A stretch of 64,000 nt of DNA from Cordilura impudica (Eukaryota; Arthropoda; Insecta; Diptera; Scathophagidae), in the NCBI GenBank assembly GCA_963682025.1, contig OY821519.1:191899867-191963866 (forward strand), given 5' to 3'. How positions within the stretch are numbered: position 1 is the stretch's first letter; every line of letters starts with the position of its first letter. Made by a program: the position numbers and the translations under genes. Positions 1 to 10,382 of the stretch are shown here, in pieces. The notes under the pieces were generated by a model. It was not told the DNA's origin. It saw only the letters and a list, made by a program, of their open reading frames with translations, and did not search any database.

Positions 1-1
1 A

Positions 2-505
2 TTCATAATTCATCACCTCAATTCCACAGTACGAATTAGAAATCAAACATATCTGACAACCCAGATATCCCTTACAAAACCATTACCCGCATTATTGCAG
101 CCAAGTAGAGAAAATTTCCAAGAACAAGTAATGACGCTCGAAAGGATGGTAGCTGTTAACGTCAACAATTCTCAAGTAATTGAAAAATTACAAGTCCAGA
201 ATAAAATCAACCTATCCATCAACGCTCTACTGTTAATAGCTCTCACATTATTGGTTATTATCGTCCGGATAATGAAGAAAACAACAGAAAACAAATCATC
301 AAAAACCAAGCCATCAGAAAATGAACTATTAGAAAACAAATCACCAGAAACCAAATCATCAAAAGTAAATGAAGAGTCATCAAACGCAAACAAAGGATTG
401 GAAACTGTAAAAGACGATAAAGTAAGAGCGGACACGAAAGTTCCATTATCATTGCCATCAAAAGGTGTCAAGAACCAGAGAATTCACAGCCTTCCATTTT
501 TCTAA
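2..505 (+). CDS. Errantivirus-type Env, C-terminal part, runs off the left edge
   Basis: The frame is open from the window edge to the TAA at the end, so this is the tail of a longer protein. It shows an extracellular stretch, a hydrophobic membrane anchor near residues 80-100 (core LLLIALTLLVIIV), and a hydrophilic cytoplasmic tail with degenerate SSKTKPSENE/SPETKSSK repeats. A polypurine tract and an LTR-like sequence follow within 40 bases. This order, single-pass anchor then polypurine tract then AGTTA-starting LTR, fits the env gene of a gypsy-like insect endogenous retrovirus. The visible part has no stop codon. Upstream gag and pol lie outside the window, so whether the whole element is intact cannot be told. 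The assignment rests on architecture and position, not on a database match. Confidence 0.6.
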   Translation, partial: FIIHHLNSTVRIRNQTYLTTQISLTKPLPALLQPSRENFQEQVMTLERMVAVNVNNSQVIEKLQVQNKINLSINALLLIALTLLVIIVRIMKKTTENKSSKTKPSENELLENKSPETKSSKVNEESSNANKGLETVKDDKVRADTKVPLSLPSKGVKNQRIHSLPFF

Positions 506-531
506 TTATTCATACGAGGACGTATGAACTT

Positions 532-1027
532 AAAGGGGGAGGAGTTAACACCTGTGAGACCACACCAACAACAACAACAACACTACAGCCGCAACGTAAT
601 GTAACTATAACAACAACAAACATCAACAATAAACCAGACATAAATACCAACAGTACACGCGCATACCAACAGTACACGCGCATACCAACAACATAGGCTA
701 AACGTGCCAACGTCAAAACTCATTGCTAAGCGGATTCACAGGCAGTAACCCGAATCCGCACACGCAGCCAACAAAACCGTCGTACCATCGTTCAACGTGG
801 GAATCGCCGAATCAACAGTTATGTTCTGTTTAATTTTTATTTAAAGATGTTTTTATTTGTAAAGCTTGGCAGTCAGTTTGAAGAATTTGATAATAAAGGT
901 TTGTTGCTAAAATTAATTAGCAACATAAAAAAATATTTTTTTAACTTTTTAATAAAATAAATCTTTAATTTATACAAGTAAAAGTATTAAACTCCGCTAA
1001 GCCAAATCTTTGGTACCCTACACCTCA
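532..1027 (+). repeat. Polypurine tract and 3' LTR of the errantivirus-like element
   Basis: AAAGGGGGAGG (532-542) is a typical plus-strand priming tract. The LTR would start at 543 with AGTTAAC, as in many gypsy-group errantiviruses. A 20-bp-scale duplication (ACCAACAGTACACGCGCAT repeated at about 649-690) lies in the U3-like part, and an AATAAA signal lies near 951. The 3' boundary is uncertain: I place it near 1027, before TACATTTACATA, which would suit the YRYR target preference of these elements. The 5' LTR is not in the window. Confidence 0.55.
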
Positions 1028-1029
1028 GT

Positions 1030-2035
1030 TATACATTTACATATATATCTGGAATTATTTCACATTCTATAACAAATGTAAACAAAATATTTGAAAAAGC
1101 AAACAATATGATAAACTTAATACTAAAATAATTTAGTATTGTTTTGCATTAGCATTTTTTAGAACTGTCTTCACATATTAGGTCATATCTTGGTACAATG
1201 ATGCCCGACTTTCCCCATTTTAAGAACCAGGTTAATAGTTCATGTTGTGATTAAGCGTGATTTCAACAGACAGAAAGACAGACTGACGGACATCGTTATG
1301 TAGACTCGAGTTGTTATAAGTAATAGCATAGCCCAGCACTCGGTGTTCGAGTGCAAATTTTAGTAAATTTTATTTTTTCATTCAATAATTTTTTAATCTA
1401 TATATATGGGGCGTATCATGTCAATGTTACTCCTTTTAGCTATTTCTTCAGTCTTTCGGAAAAAAAATAAAAAAAAAATAAATTTTTTTAAACTTTTTTT
1501 GCAAAATCAAAAATTTTTTTGACTTTTTTTCAAAAAAATGAGTTTTTTTTTTGCTCAAAAGAAAGCTCAGGTTTTTCGCTTTAAGAGATTTTTGGTCGCT
1601 TAGTAACTCAAGACAACGGTTTTTAAATTTTTAGCGTATGCAATAATTTAGATTTTTTCTTATTAGTCAAATTTTGACCCCCCCTAACTCGGAGACTTCT
1701 GGACCGATCTTGTTGAAAAAATGAGTCTAAACTACTATCCAATATGACAAACCTTGGCGCGAATTTCATCCCGATCAGAAGATATCGGTTTCAAAAGTTA
1801 GATCACTTGACATGAAACGCTCCATGTACATATATATAAAGTTTATGAATATTTAAATAAAATTCATTCTAAAGGTATTCTAATCAATTTTAGTAATTCA
1901 CAATTAGCACAGGGCGTGTGGTATATTGAATTGTTTACAATGGATTAAAATACCTTTAGGCTCATTTAAATTATTTATAATAAATATTTTATTTTATATA
2001 ATTTAATATATTTTTTACACAAATTATACATAACT
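1030..2035. other. Gene-free AT-rich stretch with repeat fragments
   Basis: No coding signal seen. A short piece around 1268-1300 (GACAGACTGACGGACATCG) resembles the GTCY-type microsatellite zone of the interspersed repeat found elsewhere in the window. 1440-1560 is almost pure A/T. 1670-1810 contains a moderately GC-containing segment that I cannot assign. Confidence 0.5.
1323..1400 (-). mobile_element. Helitron-like short element, 3'-end fragment
   Basis: Read on the minus strand this piece contains TTGCACTCG, a hairpin (ACTCG / CGAGT with loop AACAC), then GCTGG and a terminus close to CTAG. It matches the ends of copies at 17247, 39910 and 63083. Only the terminal part is recognisable here. 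Confidence 0.45.
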
Positions 2036-2240
2036 TCTGTGCGCCGACCAAAACTCCTATGTGTATTTTTTCGATTTTTTTTTATTGTTGCATTAGAAAG
2101 CCTTATTGGTCATGCGATTACCCACCAAAGCGTTTCGCGTTATCTTCATTGGTTCCAAAGTTAGCCAATACTCATATGTGTAGCCCATAGTACAAATGCT
2201 TCAATAAAAACTCCTATGTGTTTTTGTACACATAGGATTT
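2036..2240 (+). repeat. Left TIR and subterminal motif cluster of the large element
   Basis: The TIR spans 2036-2069. The 12-mer ACTCCTATGTGT occurs at 2053-2064 and 2210-2221, a variant ACTCATATGTGT at 2170-2181, and an inverted copy at 2228-2238. Clustered repeats of one short motif near both ends are usual for transposase binding sites, but binding is an inference. Confidence 0.65.
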
Positions 2241-2412
2241 TTTTATATAAAATTAAATTGCATGCATTTGCGTTTGATTTTCTGTCAAAAAAAAATTATA
2301 CGAATTTTCCCAAAAAGTTAAGTTGAAGAAAAGGAAAAAAAGGAGAAGACGTCAAATAAACACAGGTAAAATTGCAATTCTAAAAATTTTTCGCATCTCT
2401 TAAATATTAGCG

Positions 2413-2864
2413 ATGATTACAGCTATCCAAAATACGATGGAAGACGAAATTAATCTTGATCTTTATTTGAACGAGGAAACGGGAGTTTTTGAAGCAATTG
2501 ATAAACGTGAAAATGACTTGGAAGAAAATGTGGAAGGATTGTTACAGACGGAAGAAGAAAAACAAAGAGTTGCGTGTTTTGGGGAAAAAATATGGAACAA
2601 AAGGAGCTAGAAAGGTGAGAGATAATTGTTGTGCCCATCTCGCTGAGAAGAAAATAGAAAGAAGCTTTCTTTGTGGAGCTATTGATGAAGGTAATCTTAA
2701 AGACACTTTCAAATTTTTTTAAAATTTACCCACATGGGATGCCAAAAAAAACGTATATTATGGGTTTGGTTGAATTTCGCAAACAAGCCGTTAGAAGGAG
2801 ACCAAATTCAAAACACGTAAGAAAAAATTTAAAATTTTTCAAACCTATTGAAATTTTTTTTTGA
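2413..2864 (+). pseudogene. N-terminal remnant of the large element's candidate transposase
   Basis: An acidic N-terminus opens with ATG at 2413 (MEDEINLDLYLNEETGVF from the second Met). A frame change near 2540-2570 leads into KELRVLGKKYGTKGARKV, then Cys and His residues, then a further slip in the T run at 2711-2720 into KIYPHGMPKKTYIMGLVEF. This pattern, a basic LR..GK.Y segment followed by a Cys-containing segment and an (F/W)-K-YI segment, is what I recall from the N-terminal half of a common uncharacterised arthropod protein family whose C-terminal half carries DGCTYQNRN and GHT..E.DSVH motifs. Exactly that C-terminal half lies at 11716-12317. The sequence breaks off where the Harbinger element starts (2899). 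At least two frameshifts make it non-functional as it stands. Confidence 0.45.
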
Positions 2865-3156
2865 AAAGTTAAAATTTTTTTTGAAATTGAAAATTAATAG
2901 CATGTTTTTATAAAACGTTTGGCTCATTCGTTTCGTCAAAACAACGAACAAAGGCCCATTTCAGTCTTTGTAAAGCGAATGTCAATTTTAAAGAACGAAA
3001 ACGTAATGATTTGCTGGAATATCTGGTTTTTATAACAAGAAATGCTATGTCAAAAACGTCAAAATCAGACGATTGAAAATTATCGTTCGTTAAACAAATT
3101 TTTATACGTTCTTCAAATTTAAAATAAAAAAAAAAATAAAATATAATTTATTTAAC

Positions 3157-4319
3157 ATGGATTCAGCACACAAAAAAATGTAAATATTAATTATACATAT
3201 GTAATTTGAATTAAATAATATACACGTATACATTTCTTCATATACATATTAGCACAAAGAAAACCACCAGTCATCAATTTCAAGTTTTGGTTAATTCACT
3301 GGAGGAAAATATTGATTTGGCTAGAGGAGTACCTACATTTGGAAGTAGCAAAGCTGCATCGGACCAGACTTGGAAAAATATTGCACAAAAAGTGAACACC
3401 TATGGTCCACCAGAAAGAACTGCGGAAAAGTGGAAAAAGGTTTTTATTATAGTATAAAGTTATCGAATTTATTATAATATAATATATATTATGTTATATA
3501 TAATATAATATAATAATATATATATATATATATATGTATTTATTATATGTAGTTATTACTTATTTTTAGATTTGGGCAGACTTGAAAAGCCGCACCAAGA
3601 TAAAAATTAGTGAAAACAAGAAAACTATGCATGCGACTGGTGGGGGGCCGAATCGAATGCAAAGTTTAAGTGAGTTAGAACTGTGTGTAGACAGAATTTT
3701 ACACTTATCAGCAGCAGCTGCACCTAGTGGTAATGTTTTTGGAGTGAACAAATCCTTAAAGTCCAAAGAATGCAACTTTGAAGAAATCTTAAATGATAGT
3801 TTGCAAGAAACACTATCAAGACGAAGCGACGGGGTCGTAGTTATTGCTAAAAAATGTCAAGACGTTTCAACCACACTACATCATCAGCAACGACAACCCT
3901 CGCCAATATTGTCAGCAGCTGCTTCTGAACGAGGACCAACAAACGAAGAACCAGTTACAATAACGACACTACAAAACCCACAGCCACACAAAACAACGAC
4001 ACCCACTGTCTCTCAACGACAAGTTGTTCCACCATCTCGACGGTCAACTGTATCTCAACAGCGACAATCATCCCTTCTGGGAAAGAGAAAAAAACTGATA
4101 GATGACCGCGATGAGCAGCTTAGGCTTTTACGACAACAAGTCCAAACACAAGAAGACATATTTGGAGCAATGAAAACTCAAGCTGAAGCCGCAAAAGCTA
4201 TTGCTGAAGCAGGAACAATGCAGGCTGAGGCATTAATAACAATTGCAGATGCAACACAAGCAATGGCTGTTGCGTTGCGGGACGTTGTTAATTATATTAA
4301 AGGGGGTTCAGATATATAG
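3157..4319 (+). CDS. Harbinger Myb/SANT-like accessory protein, three exons
   Basis: I read three exons: 3157-3179, 3253-3439 and 3570-4319. Introns have GT-AG ends, and the second holds a long (TA)n run. Together they give 319 residues without interruption. The N-terminal third is a Zeste-like Myb/SANT domain: LVNSLEENIDLARGV, then a QTWKNIAQKVN helix, GPPERTAEKWKK at the exon 2 end and IWADLKSRTK at the exon 3 start. The middle is Gln/Ser/Thr-rich. The C-terminal 60 residues form an Ala-rich helix (QAEAAKAIAEAGTMQAEAL) likely to be coiled coil. In Harbinger elements this protein binds the ends and helps bring the nuclease into the nucleus. The start at 3157 was chosen because exon 1 splices in phase to the domain. 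It looks intact, unlike the transposase beside it. Confidence 0.75.
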
Positions 4320-4608
4320 AACTCATTTTCGTTTCCAACTTCATTAATACTTGTGGATTTTATCAAATATAACGCATTTTTTAGTTTTGTTTTAATGTGT
4401 TCGAATTTTTTTGTTTTTAGATTTTTAATTGTTTTTTAAATTATTCTTTTATAATAAATTGATGAATTTTCAGAAACAAATACTTTTAATATTATTTTGA
4501 TTTAAAAAAAATCTATTTTTAATTTTAGTTAAACGATACACATTTTTTAAGTACAATAATATTATATTGTACTTAAATATTTTTAAGTATATTTATTTGT
4601 TTAGTTAA

Positions 4609-5874
4609 TTATGATATGTGTCTTGCAATGTCATTTCTAATAGTATTTGCTGCCGTTGATTCTTCAAACGTTGTTTCTATGCGATCTTCATCATCACTTT
4701 CGTTCCCAAAATCAGACAGAAGCCAATTATTTTTATAAAAAATACATATGTTGTGTAGAGCAGAACACGCATTTACGATTTTTGTTGTTTTCTCAGGACT
4801 ATAGTGTAATCCTCTTGATCCAATTGTACATCTGATCTTATTTTTTAAAACACCAATTACTCGCTCAATTATATTCCTTCCCTTGCAATGTCTCTCATTG
4901 TACCGACTCTCATGTGGATCTGTGGGACTTCTATAAGGGCTCATCATATATGGCTGTAACTTGTATCCAGAATCAACTATTTTGAAATAGTAACGCTTTT
5001 AATAGTAACGCTTTTAATCTTTTTGAACGTATTTTATATACATACCAAGTAGACAGGTGTTTCTTTTACCTTTCAAATAGTTTGATTGAAAATAATGATT
5101 CGCTGTACTCTGTTCCCAAACGAAAGCATCATGATAAGAGCCAGGGTGCCTGGCATCCACATATGTGATGACCATATTATGATCACAAACCTAAAAATGT
5201 TACATTACGGAACAATTAGAAAAAATTGTGGAAAGAATAGCTAAAACTTTAACAGAACCAAAATCTTACCACCATTACATTGATGCTGTAGAAACCTTTT
5301 CTATTATAATATAAATGTTTAAGATGATTTCCTGGTGATTTTATGCGAACATGTGTTCCATCGACGCAGCCTACAACACCCGGCATACCAACAACATTAT
5401 AAAAATGTTCTTTTGCAGCACTTTCCTCTTCCGTGGATTTTTATAAATTAATCCATTTGCTACACAAGTTCTCCTCAAAAATATTTAGGCATTCATTTAT
5501 GGCTTTTGAAACTTCTGATTTCGACAAAGAGGAAACATATTCATTGCCAATAGATGCCTGGTAGCTGCCTGTTGCTAGAAATGTAAGAAATGTTGCTAGC
5601 TTATTTGTTGGAGGAATGTGCGTGTACTTCTGTATGAAAGTTTCATTTTGGGTTCCATTTCTTCCATCAACTTAATAAATACTTCTTTGTTAATTCGGAA
5701 ACTTGCTACAAACCTAATAAAACAACAACAAAGTTAGTTGCAAAGAATATCAAAATAAACTTACCTCTCCTCCGGAATATCGAGGATGTTTGTTGCATCT
5801 CGCAATCTTTTGCGACATAATCGTGTCGTGCTATCACTATAATTTTCAAAATTAAGCGCAATTGTTCCAAACAT
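4609..5874 (-). pseudogene. Harbinger DDE transposase (HARBI1-like), broken
   Basis: Read on the minus strand, four exons are visible: 5874-5765 (start MFGTIALNFENY), 5713-5270, 5190-5046 and 4976-4609, joined by short GT-AG introns. The catalytic residues of the DDE nuclease are recognisable: first Asp in GCVDGTHVRI, second in HPGSYHDAFVW, and Glu in RNIIERVIGVLK, with the DSGYKLQPY segment between. Exon 2 carries an in-frame TAA at 5443-5441 and changes reading frame near 5640-5660 (a one-base loss or two-base gain). This copy therefore cannot make a full-length enzyme. Family members cut and paste the element at TWA sites together with the Myb-like partner encoded by the neighbouring gene. 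Confidence 0.75.
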
Positions 5875-7071
5875 TTCAATTTTTTTAAGATTTGTAATTT
5901 ATTTTTTTTTATTAAAAAAATCAATTATTATTTTAAGTAAACATAAGTCAGCTGTTTTTCTAACGTAAGAAACGTAAAGCTAAAAGAACGAATTCGTGTG
6001 AGTTATAAAAACCCATTTTCAAACATTATCGTCTACAGACGATTCGTTCGCCTGTTTTTCTATTCGCTTTATAAAAACATGCTGTTAATTCTTGAACAAT
6101 TTTGCGTGGGTTCGATTAGAACTCAAACTTTTAAACAATTTGGATTTTTCTCAACACTTGCCATTTAACTTTACTTATTGTTCTATAGGAACTCAAATAT
6201 TTTATTCGCCTGTGCCAAGCTTTTCATTTCACAGCCTTACATTTTTTTTAAAGAGAGCTTGAAGCTTCTACTTAAAAAGAACTGACTTCATTTCACAACT
6301 CTTTTCAGTTAACCGCCTTATAGTCATTCGATTATAATCGGTTCAAATTAACGTAACATAATATTTCATTTGTTTACTATATAACCTTTCGTTCACTCGG
6401 AACTTGAAAATTTTTAATCAGTTTGAACTGAATTCATTTTCTAACCCGTTACATTTAACTTCATTTCTTCGTTCGATTGAACTGAAATTTAATTCATTGG
6501 TATTCATTTCATGCTATTGCATTTGTTCTATTAGACTACATATTTTAGTAAATTTGAATTCATTTCCGTTCATAATATTTTCTTTAACGGCCTTACATTC
6601 GTTCGCCTAGAACTAAAAATTTTTTCATCAATTTGCACTAAATAGAACACTTTTCTGATATGTTTCTAATGACCAGTGATTACTTATTGTGATGTTAAGC
6701 TTCCTATGGTCGTCCTAAGCAGGAATAATTAAAACAAGTATGCTCTAATTTTATTTTCTGTCTGCGAAGTTTCGACACTTTTCTATTAACGGCCTTGACG
6801 TCGTTCGAATTTGAAAACAGTCAAACCAACTCTACTTGGCACATTCTCGTTTGTTTATAACGTTTGTTCTATTGAACTGAATTTTATTGAATTTAAATTT
6901 ACTTAAAATTGTATAACCTCTCTATATTTGCAATTATTATAGTTTAAACCAACACTCAGTCACTCACTCAATCTTTTATACATATATTCGAATATATCTT
7001 TGTTAAAATTTTTTTAGAATTAATCCGAAATCACGGCAGTACATCATAGTCCTGGAAATTTAGCTTCTGCT

Positions 7072-7518
7072 TTGGCAGATAACGTTTGTCTAATTTGTCA
7101 GGAAAGTTACAATCATACCAGTAACTTAGTTTCTACCAGGTGTAGGCACATCTTTCACCAAGAGTGCATGTTTAATTTTCTCAACGTTTCAACTTGTTGT
7201 CCGCAATGCAATAAAACTGTCACTAAAAACAGTTTGTTAAAACATTCCGTCCGAGTTAATAATGAAAGTTTACCAGTTAATACTGGAACGATTCCGAAAT
7301 CCGCGGAAAGAATGTTATCCAGCCGAAAGGAAAGAAACGCAGAGTTCAATGCAAACCGAAATATTTCACCAGGTCAGACTAGTGGTGAAGGAAGAGAGAG
7401 TTTAGGGCATCGTATTAGATCCAAAATAGAAAAGATCAATAAGCTTCACGCTGTAGTGGAGAGACTGTCGCAACAATTTACTAGCGTAAACATTAGCGCA
7501 TGCAGAGAGCCTGAATAG
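7072..7518 (+). CDS. RING-finger N-terminal part of the gypsy Gag region
   Basis: The 148-residue frame begins MADNVCLICQESY if the first codon is TTG at 7072; no upstream ATG is obvious. The spacing CxxC, CRHIFHQEC and CPQC gives the eight metal ligands of a RING domain in the first 50 residues. The rest is charged, with a predicted helix near HRIRSKIEKINKLH. The frame ends in a single TAG at 7516-7518 and then stays open in the same frame for about 200 bases towards the gag capsid region, so RING and Gag probably formed one protein. RING domains usually recruit ubiquitin-conjugating enzymes; a role in this retrotransposon is unknown. The alternative, a host RING gene captured between element parts, is less likely given the continuous frame. 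Confidence 0.55.
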   Translation: MADNVCLICQESYNHTSNLVSTRCRHIFHQECMFNFLNVSTCCPQCNKTVTKNSLLKHSVRVNNESLPVNTGTIPKSAERMLSSRKERNAEFNANRNISPGQTSGEGRESLGHRIRSKIEKINKLHAVVERLSQQFTSVNISACREPE

Positions 7519-7689
7519 CCTAGAGAAATTTTTCCAACCACGTCGGTTCATCGCTATTTTTCAGCTCCTTCGTTTCATAATGCTACTCATGACCCGAATT
7601 TTGTCCCTCTGCGTAATTCTAGACCCAACGCAACACACCCATCGTACAAGAGAGTCGTGAGAGAGCATCACTTTCTTCCGTATCCCTTA

Positions 7690-8529
7690 ACAATAGTGGA
7701 AAAATTGCAAGCTTGATAAATAGTTGGAACATTACGTTCAATGGAAACACATCAGGCTTACCAGTAGAAAAATTCATTTACATGATAAATTCATTAACCA
7801 AAGATAGTCTAGCGGGAGATTTTAGATTGTTAGGAGATCATTGCCACATTTTGTTCACTTCGTAAGCCAAAGAATGGTATTGGCGATACCACAGCACAGT
7901 CAATAGAGTAGAATGAGAAGATTTATGTAGAGCCCTTAAAACGCAGAGACCGAAAGAAAAATACTAACGAAAGCTTTGATGATTTTCACCATGCCATTGT
8001 GCAGCTTTGCGATCGCCTAAGGTATCACTTAAGCGAACCTGAGTTGACCCAAATTTTACGAAGAAACTTAAGACCTCATTTGAGGAGAGAATTGTTCTAC
8101 CTCCAAATTGACAATGTCTCCCATTTACGCCATTTGGTTTTGCGACGAGAGGCACTGAGTTTCGAACTCGATAGAACGCATAAAACTTTTAGAAGACAAG
8201 TTAATGAAATTGACATTGAGGATGAATTTTTCAATGAAGACCCACCTGAAGAAGTTTGCGAGGTTCGAAAACCAAAAGAAGACCCTGCTAAATGCAAAAT
8301 TAATATCTGCTGGAACTGCCGAAAAGAAGGCCACAGTTATATGGACTGTCTCGAGGACAGAACCATATTTAGTTATGGATGTGGATCCGTAGGTGTCTAT
8401 CAACCTAAATGCGAGAAGTGTCAGGAAACTTCAAAGAGAGCGCCAGCAACAACACCAGCTTCCGCTCGAGGACACTATAATTTACCTTTAGGCGAAAAAC
8501 TATTTGAAAATGATGACAACCCCACATAA
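7690..8529 (+). pseudogene. Gypsy Gag (capsid and nucleocapsid), broken
   Basis: A capsid-like segment is visible from about 7700 (INSWNITFNG, LPVEKFIYMINSLT, AKEWYWRYH), then stops and frame changes at 7864 and 7907-7975. From 7999 the frame is open for 176 residues with an LRRNLRPHLRRELFYLQI segment and a zinc knuckle CWNCRKEGHSYMDC (CX2CX4HX4C), followed by a weaker second Cys cluster ending CEKC. This arrangement is the usual Gag of Ty3/gypsy elements, which forms the particle and binds the RNA. Confidence 0.7.
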
Positions 8530-8586
8530 ATTCTTAAAAAGAGCTCTGACGGTTGCACACAAACCAATTTTACCAATTTTACAATT

Positions 8587-9276
8587 TTGAAAAATGACAA
8601 GGAAAAGTCTAAACCAGTTTTATTTCCCATCAAGCCCTATCATGAAAAAGTTAGATTATATGAATTAGCTAGGAAGCGACCTTTTTGCAAAACTATTAGC
8701 ACCCCAGCGAAATTTAACACCCCAATTCATAAAGTAAAAAGAAATACTCTGCGAATTAGAACTTTTTATAAAATGATAAAGTTAAACAAATTTAAAGTAA
8801 AAAGTTGCATTGAATCAATTGAGAAGTCCAAATCCGACATAAGACCCTATATCCAAATTGACATTTTTGGAATGAAATTATTAGGCCTTTTAGATTCTGG
8901 TGCCTCTTTATCTTGTATAAGTGGTTTAGCAGCTAAAACTTTTCTTAGTAAAAACTTACATTTAAAAAAATTTTCTAATTTCGGTGAAGCAGCTGGCGGT
9001 CAGCAATATAAATTTTTAGGTTTCGTAGAGACAAATGTCACCTACAGAAATATTACCAAATTAGTACGTTTTTACATAATACCAGATCTAACTCATGATG
9101 TATACTTAGGTATCGCTTTTTGGCATTCGTTTGGACTTATGTCTACCATTTTTGGGAACAGCCCGTTAAAAATTGAAGAGCTTAATCAAGTTTGCACGGA
9201 GAATATTCTGACCCACGAACAAAGGCAAAGGCTAGATAAAGTGATTTCAATTTTTCCAGATTTTGATAAAGAATAG
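8587..9276 (+). pseudogene. Gypsy protease domain at the Pol N-terminus
   Basis: A 229-residue open frame contains the aspartic protease signature LGLLDSGASLSCI near residue 100, followed by a VRFYIIPDLTHDVYLGIAFW flap/return segment and a short linker (EQRQRLDKVISIFPDF) that normally leads into reverse transcriptase. A one-base slip at about 9270 moves the reading into the next frame (GKTPITEHSIEIEPG), so Pol is interrupted here. Confidence 0.7.
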
Positions 9277-10382
9277 GTAAGACCCCAATTACAGAACATT
9301 CAATAGAAATAGAACCAGGAGTGAAACCCATAAAGCAAAGATACTTTTCTGTCTCTCCAGCAGTCGAGAAGAAAATTCATGACGAGGTAGATCGCATGTT
9401 AGCACTCGGAGTGATAGAAAATTCGCCTCCTACTTGTTCTTGGAGTAGTCCTGTAGCTTGCGTCCAGAGAGAAGGCAAATTCAGATTATGTCTAGACTCT
9501 CGAAAACTGAATAGTGTGACTATTCGCGATGCTTACCCTCAACCTAAAATCAATGGAATCTTATCGAGATTACCTAAAGCAGAATTTAGTTCATCTTTAG
9601 ATTTAAAACATGCTTTTTGGCAAGTTAGTTTAGAAAAAAATTCTCGCGACAAGAAAGCTTTTACTGTTCCTAATAGGCCATTATATCGATTCAAAGTTAT
9701 GCCTTTCGGTTTAACAAATGAACCCCAAACCCTTTGCCGATTAATGGATATTATTATTCCACCGCATCTTCAAAATCGAGTCTTCGTTTATTTAGACGAT
9801 TTGTTCTTAGTAAGCGATGATTTCGAAGAACATATTTCTTTATTGCTCGAAGTAGCACAATTAATTCGCAAAGCCGGTCTGACGTTAAATATTGCAAAAT
9901 GCAAATGGTGCATGAAGGAAGTCCGATACTTAGGTTATATAATTGGTTCGGGGTGTATAAAACCTGACCCCAGTAAAGTTTCCGCCATTAAAGGGTTAAC
10001 CGAACCAAAAAAAGCTAGAGAGGTTCGTCAATTTTTAGGTCTCGTAGGTTGGTACCGACGATTTTAAGAAAATATTGCTTCGTTAACCAATCCGTTAACT
10101 GACCTCACGAAAAATGTAAGACTTTTGTATGGAACTCTGAAGCTCAGAAGGCATTTGATTTGATTAAAGAAAAACTGACATCTGCTCCGTTATTAGTAAC
10201 ACCAAACTTCGAACGACCGTTCATAATTTCTTGCGATGCATGCAAAACTGGAGTTGGTGGAGTTCTGGCTCAAGAAGATGACAATGGTGTCGAAAGGCCC
10301 ATTGAATTTTTCTCGTATAAATTAAATAGAGCCCAACAGAACTATTCTATGTATTACCGAACTCGAATGCCTAGCTGCAGTT
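9277..10382 (+). pseudogene. Gypsy reverse transcriptase and start of RNase H
   Basis: The RT core is clear: GVIENSPPTCSWSSPVACVQ, FRLCLDSRKLNSVT, FSSSLDLKHAFWQV, FKVMPFGLTNEPQ, and the catalytic VYLDDLFLVS near 9785-9815, then the thumb with LGYIIGSG and FLGLVGWYRRF. A stop follows at 10065-10067, then a further frame change near 10115. From 10160 the RNase H beginning appears (LVTPNFERPFIISCDA, GVGGVLAQ, IEFFSYKLNRAQQNYS). The enzyme family copies the element RNA into DNA; this copy cannot do so. Confidence 0.8.

Larger units (their letters stand above)
2899..6083. mobile_element. PIF/Harbinger DNA transposon
   Basis: Ends AGCATGTTTTTATAAAACG (2899) and its reverse complement with one mismatch (to 6083) bracket 3185 bp. 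TTA/TTAA lies just outside both ends, compatible with the TWA target preference of this superfamily. Inside are the two genes typical of Harbinger elements in divergent order on opposite strands: a Myb/SANT-like DNA-binding protein (plus) and a DDE nuclease (minus), ending about 290 bp apart. Its insertion separates the two parts of the gene of the surrounding element, so it is the younger insertion. Confidence 0.8.

Noticed and set aside
510..716. Minus-strand 68-codon frame in the LTR
   Set aside because: Shadow of the CAA/CAC-rich U3 region with no features.
7072..7518. Independent host RING gene
   Set aside because: The frame continues past its single stop into the gag linker, and the leader upstream and gag downstream belong to the gypsy element.
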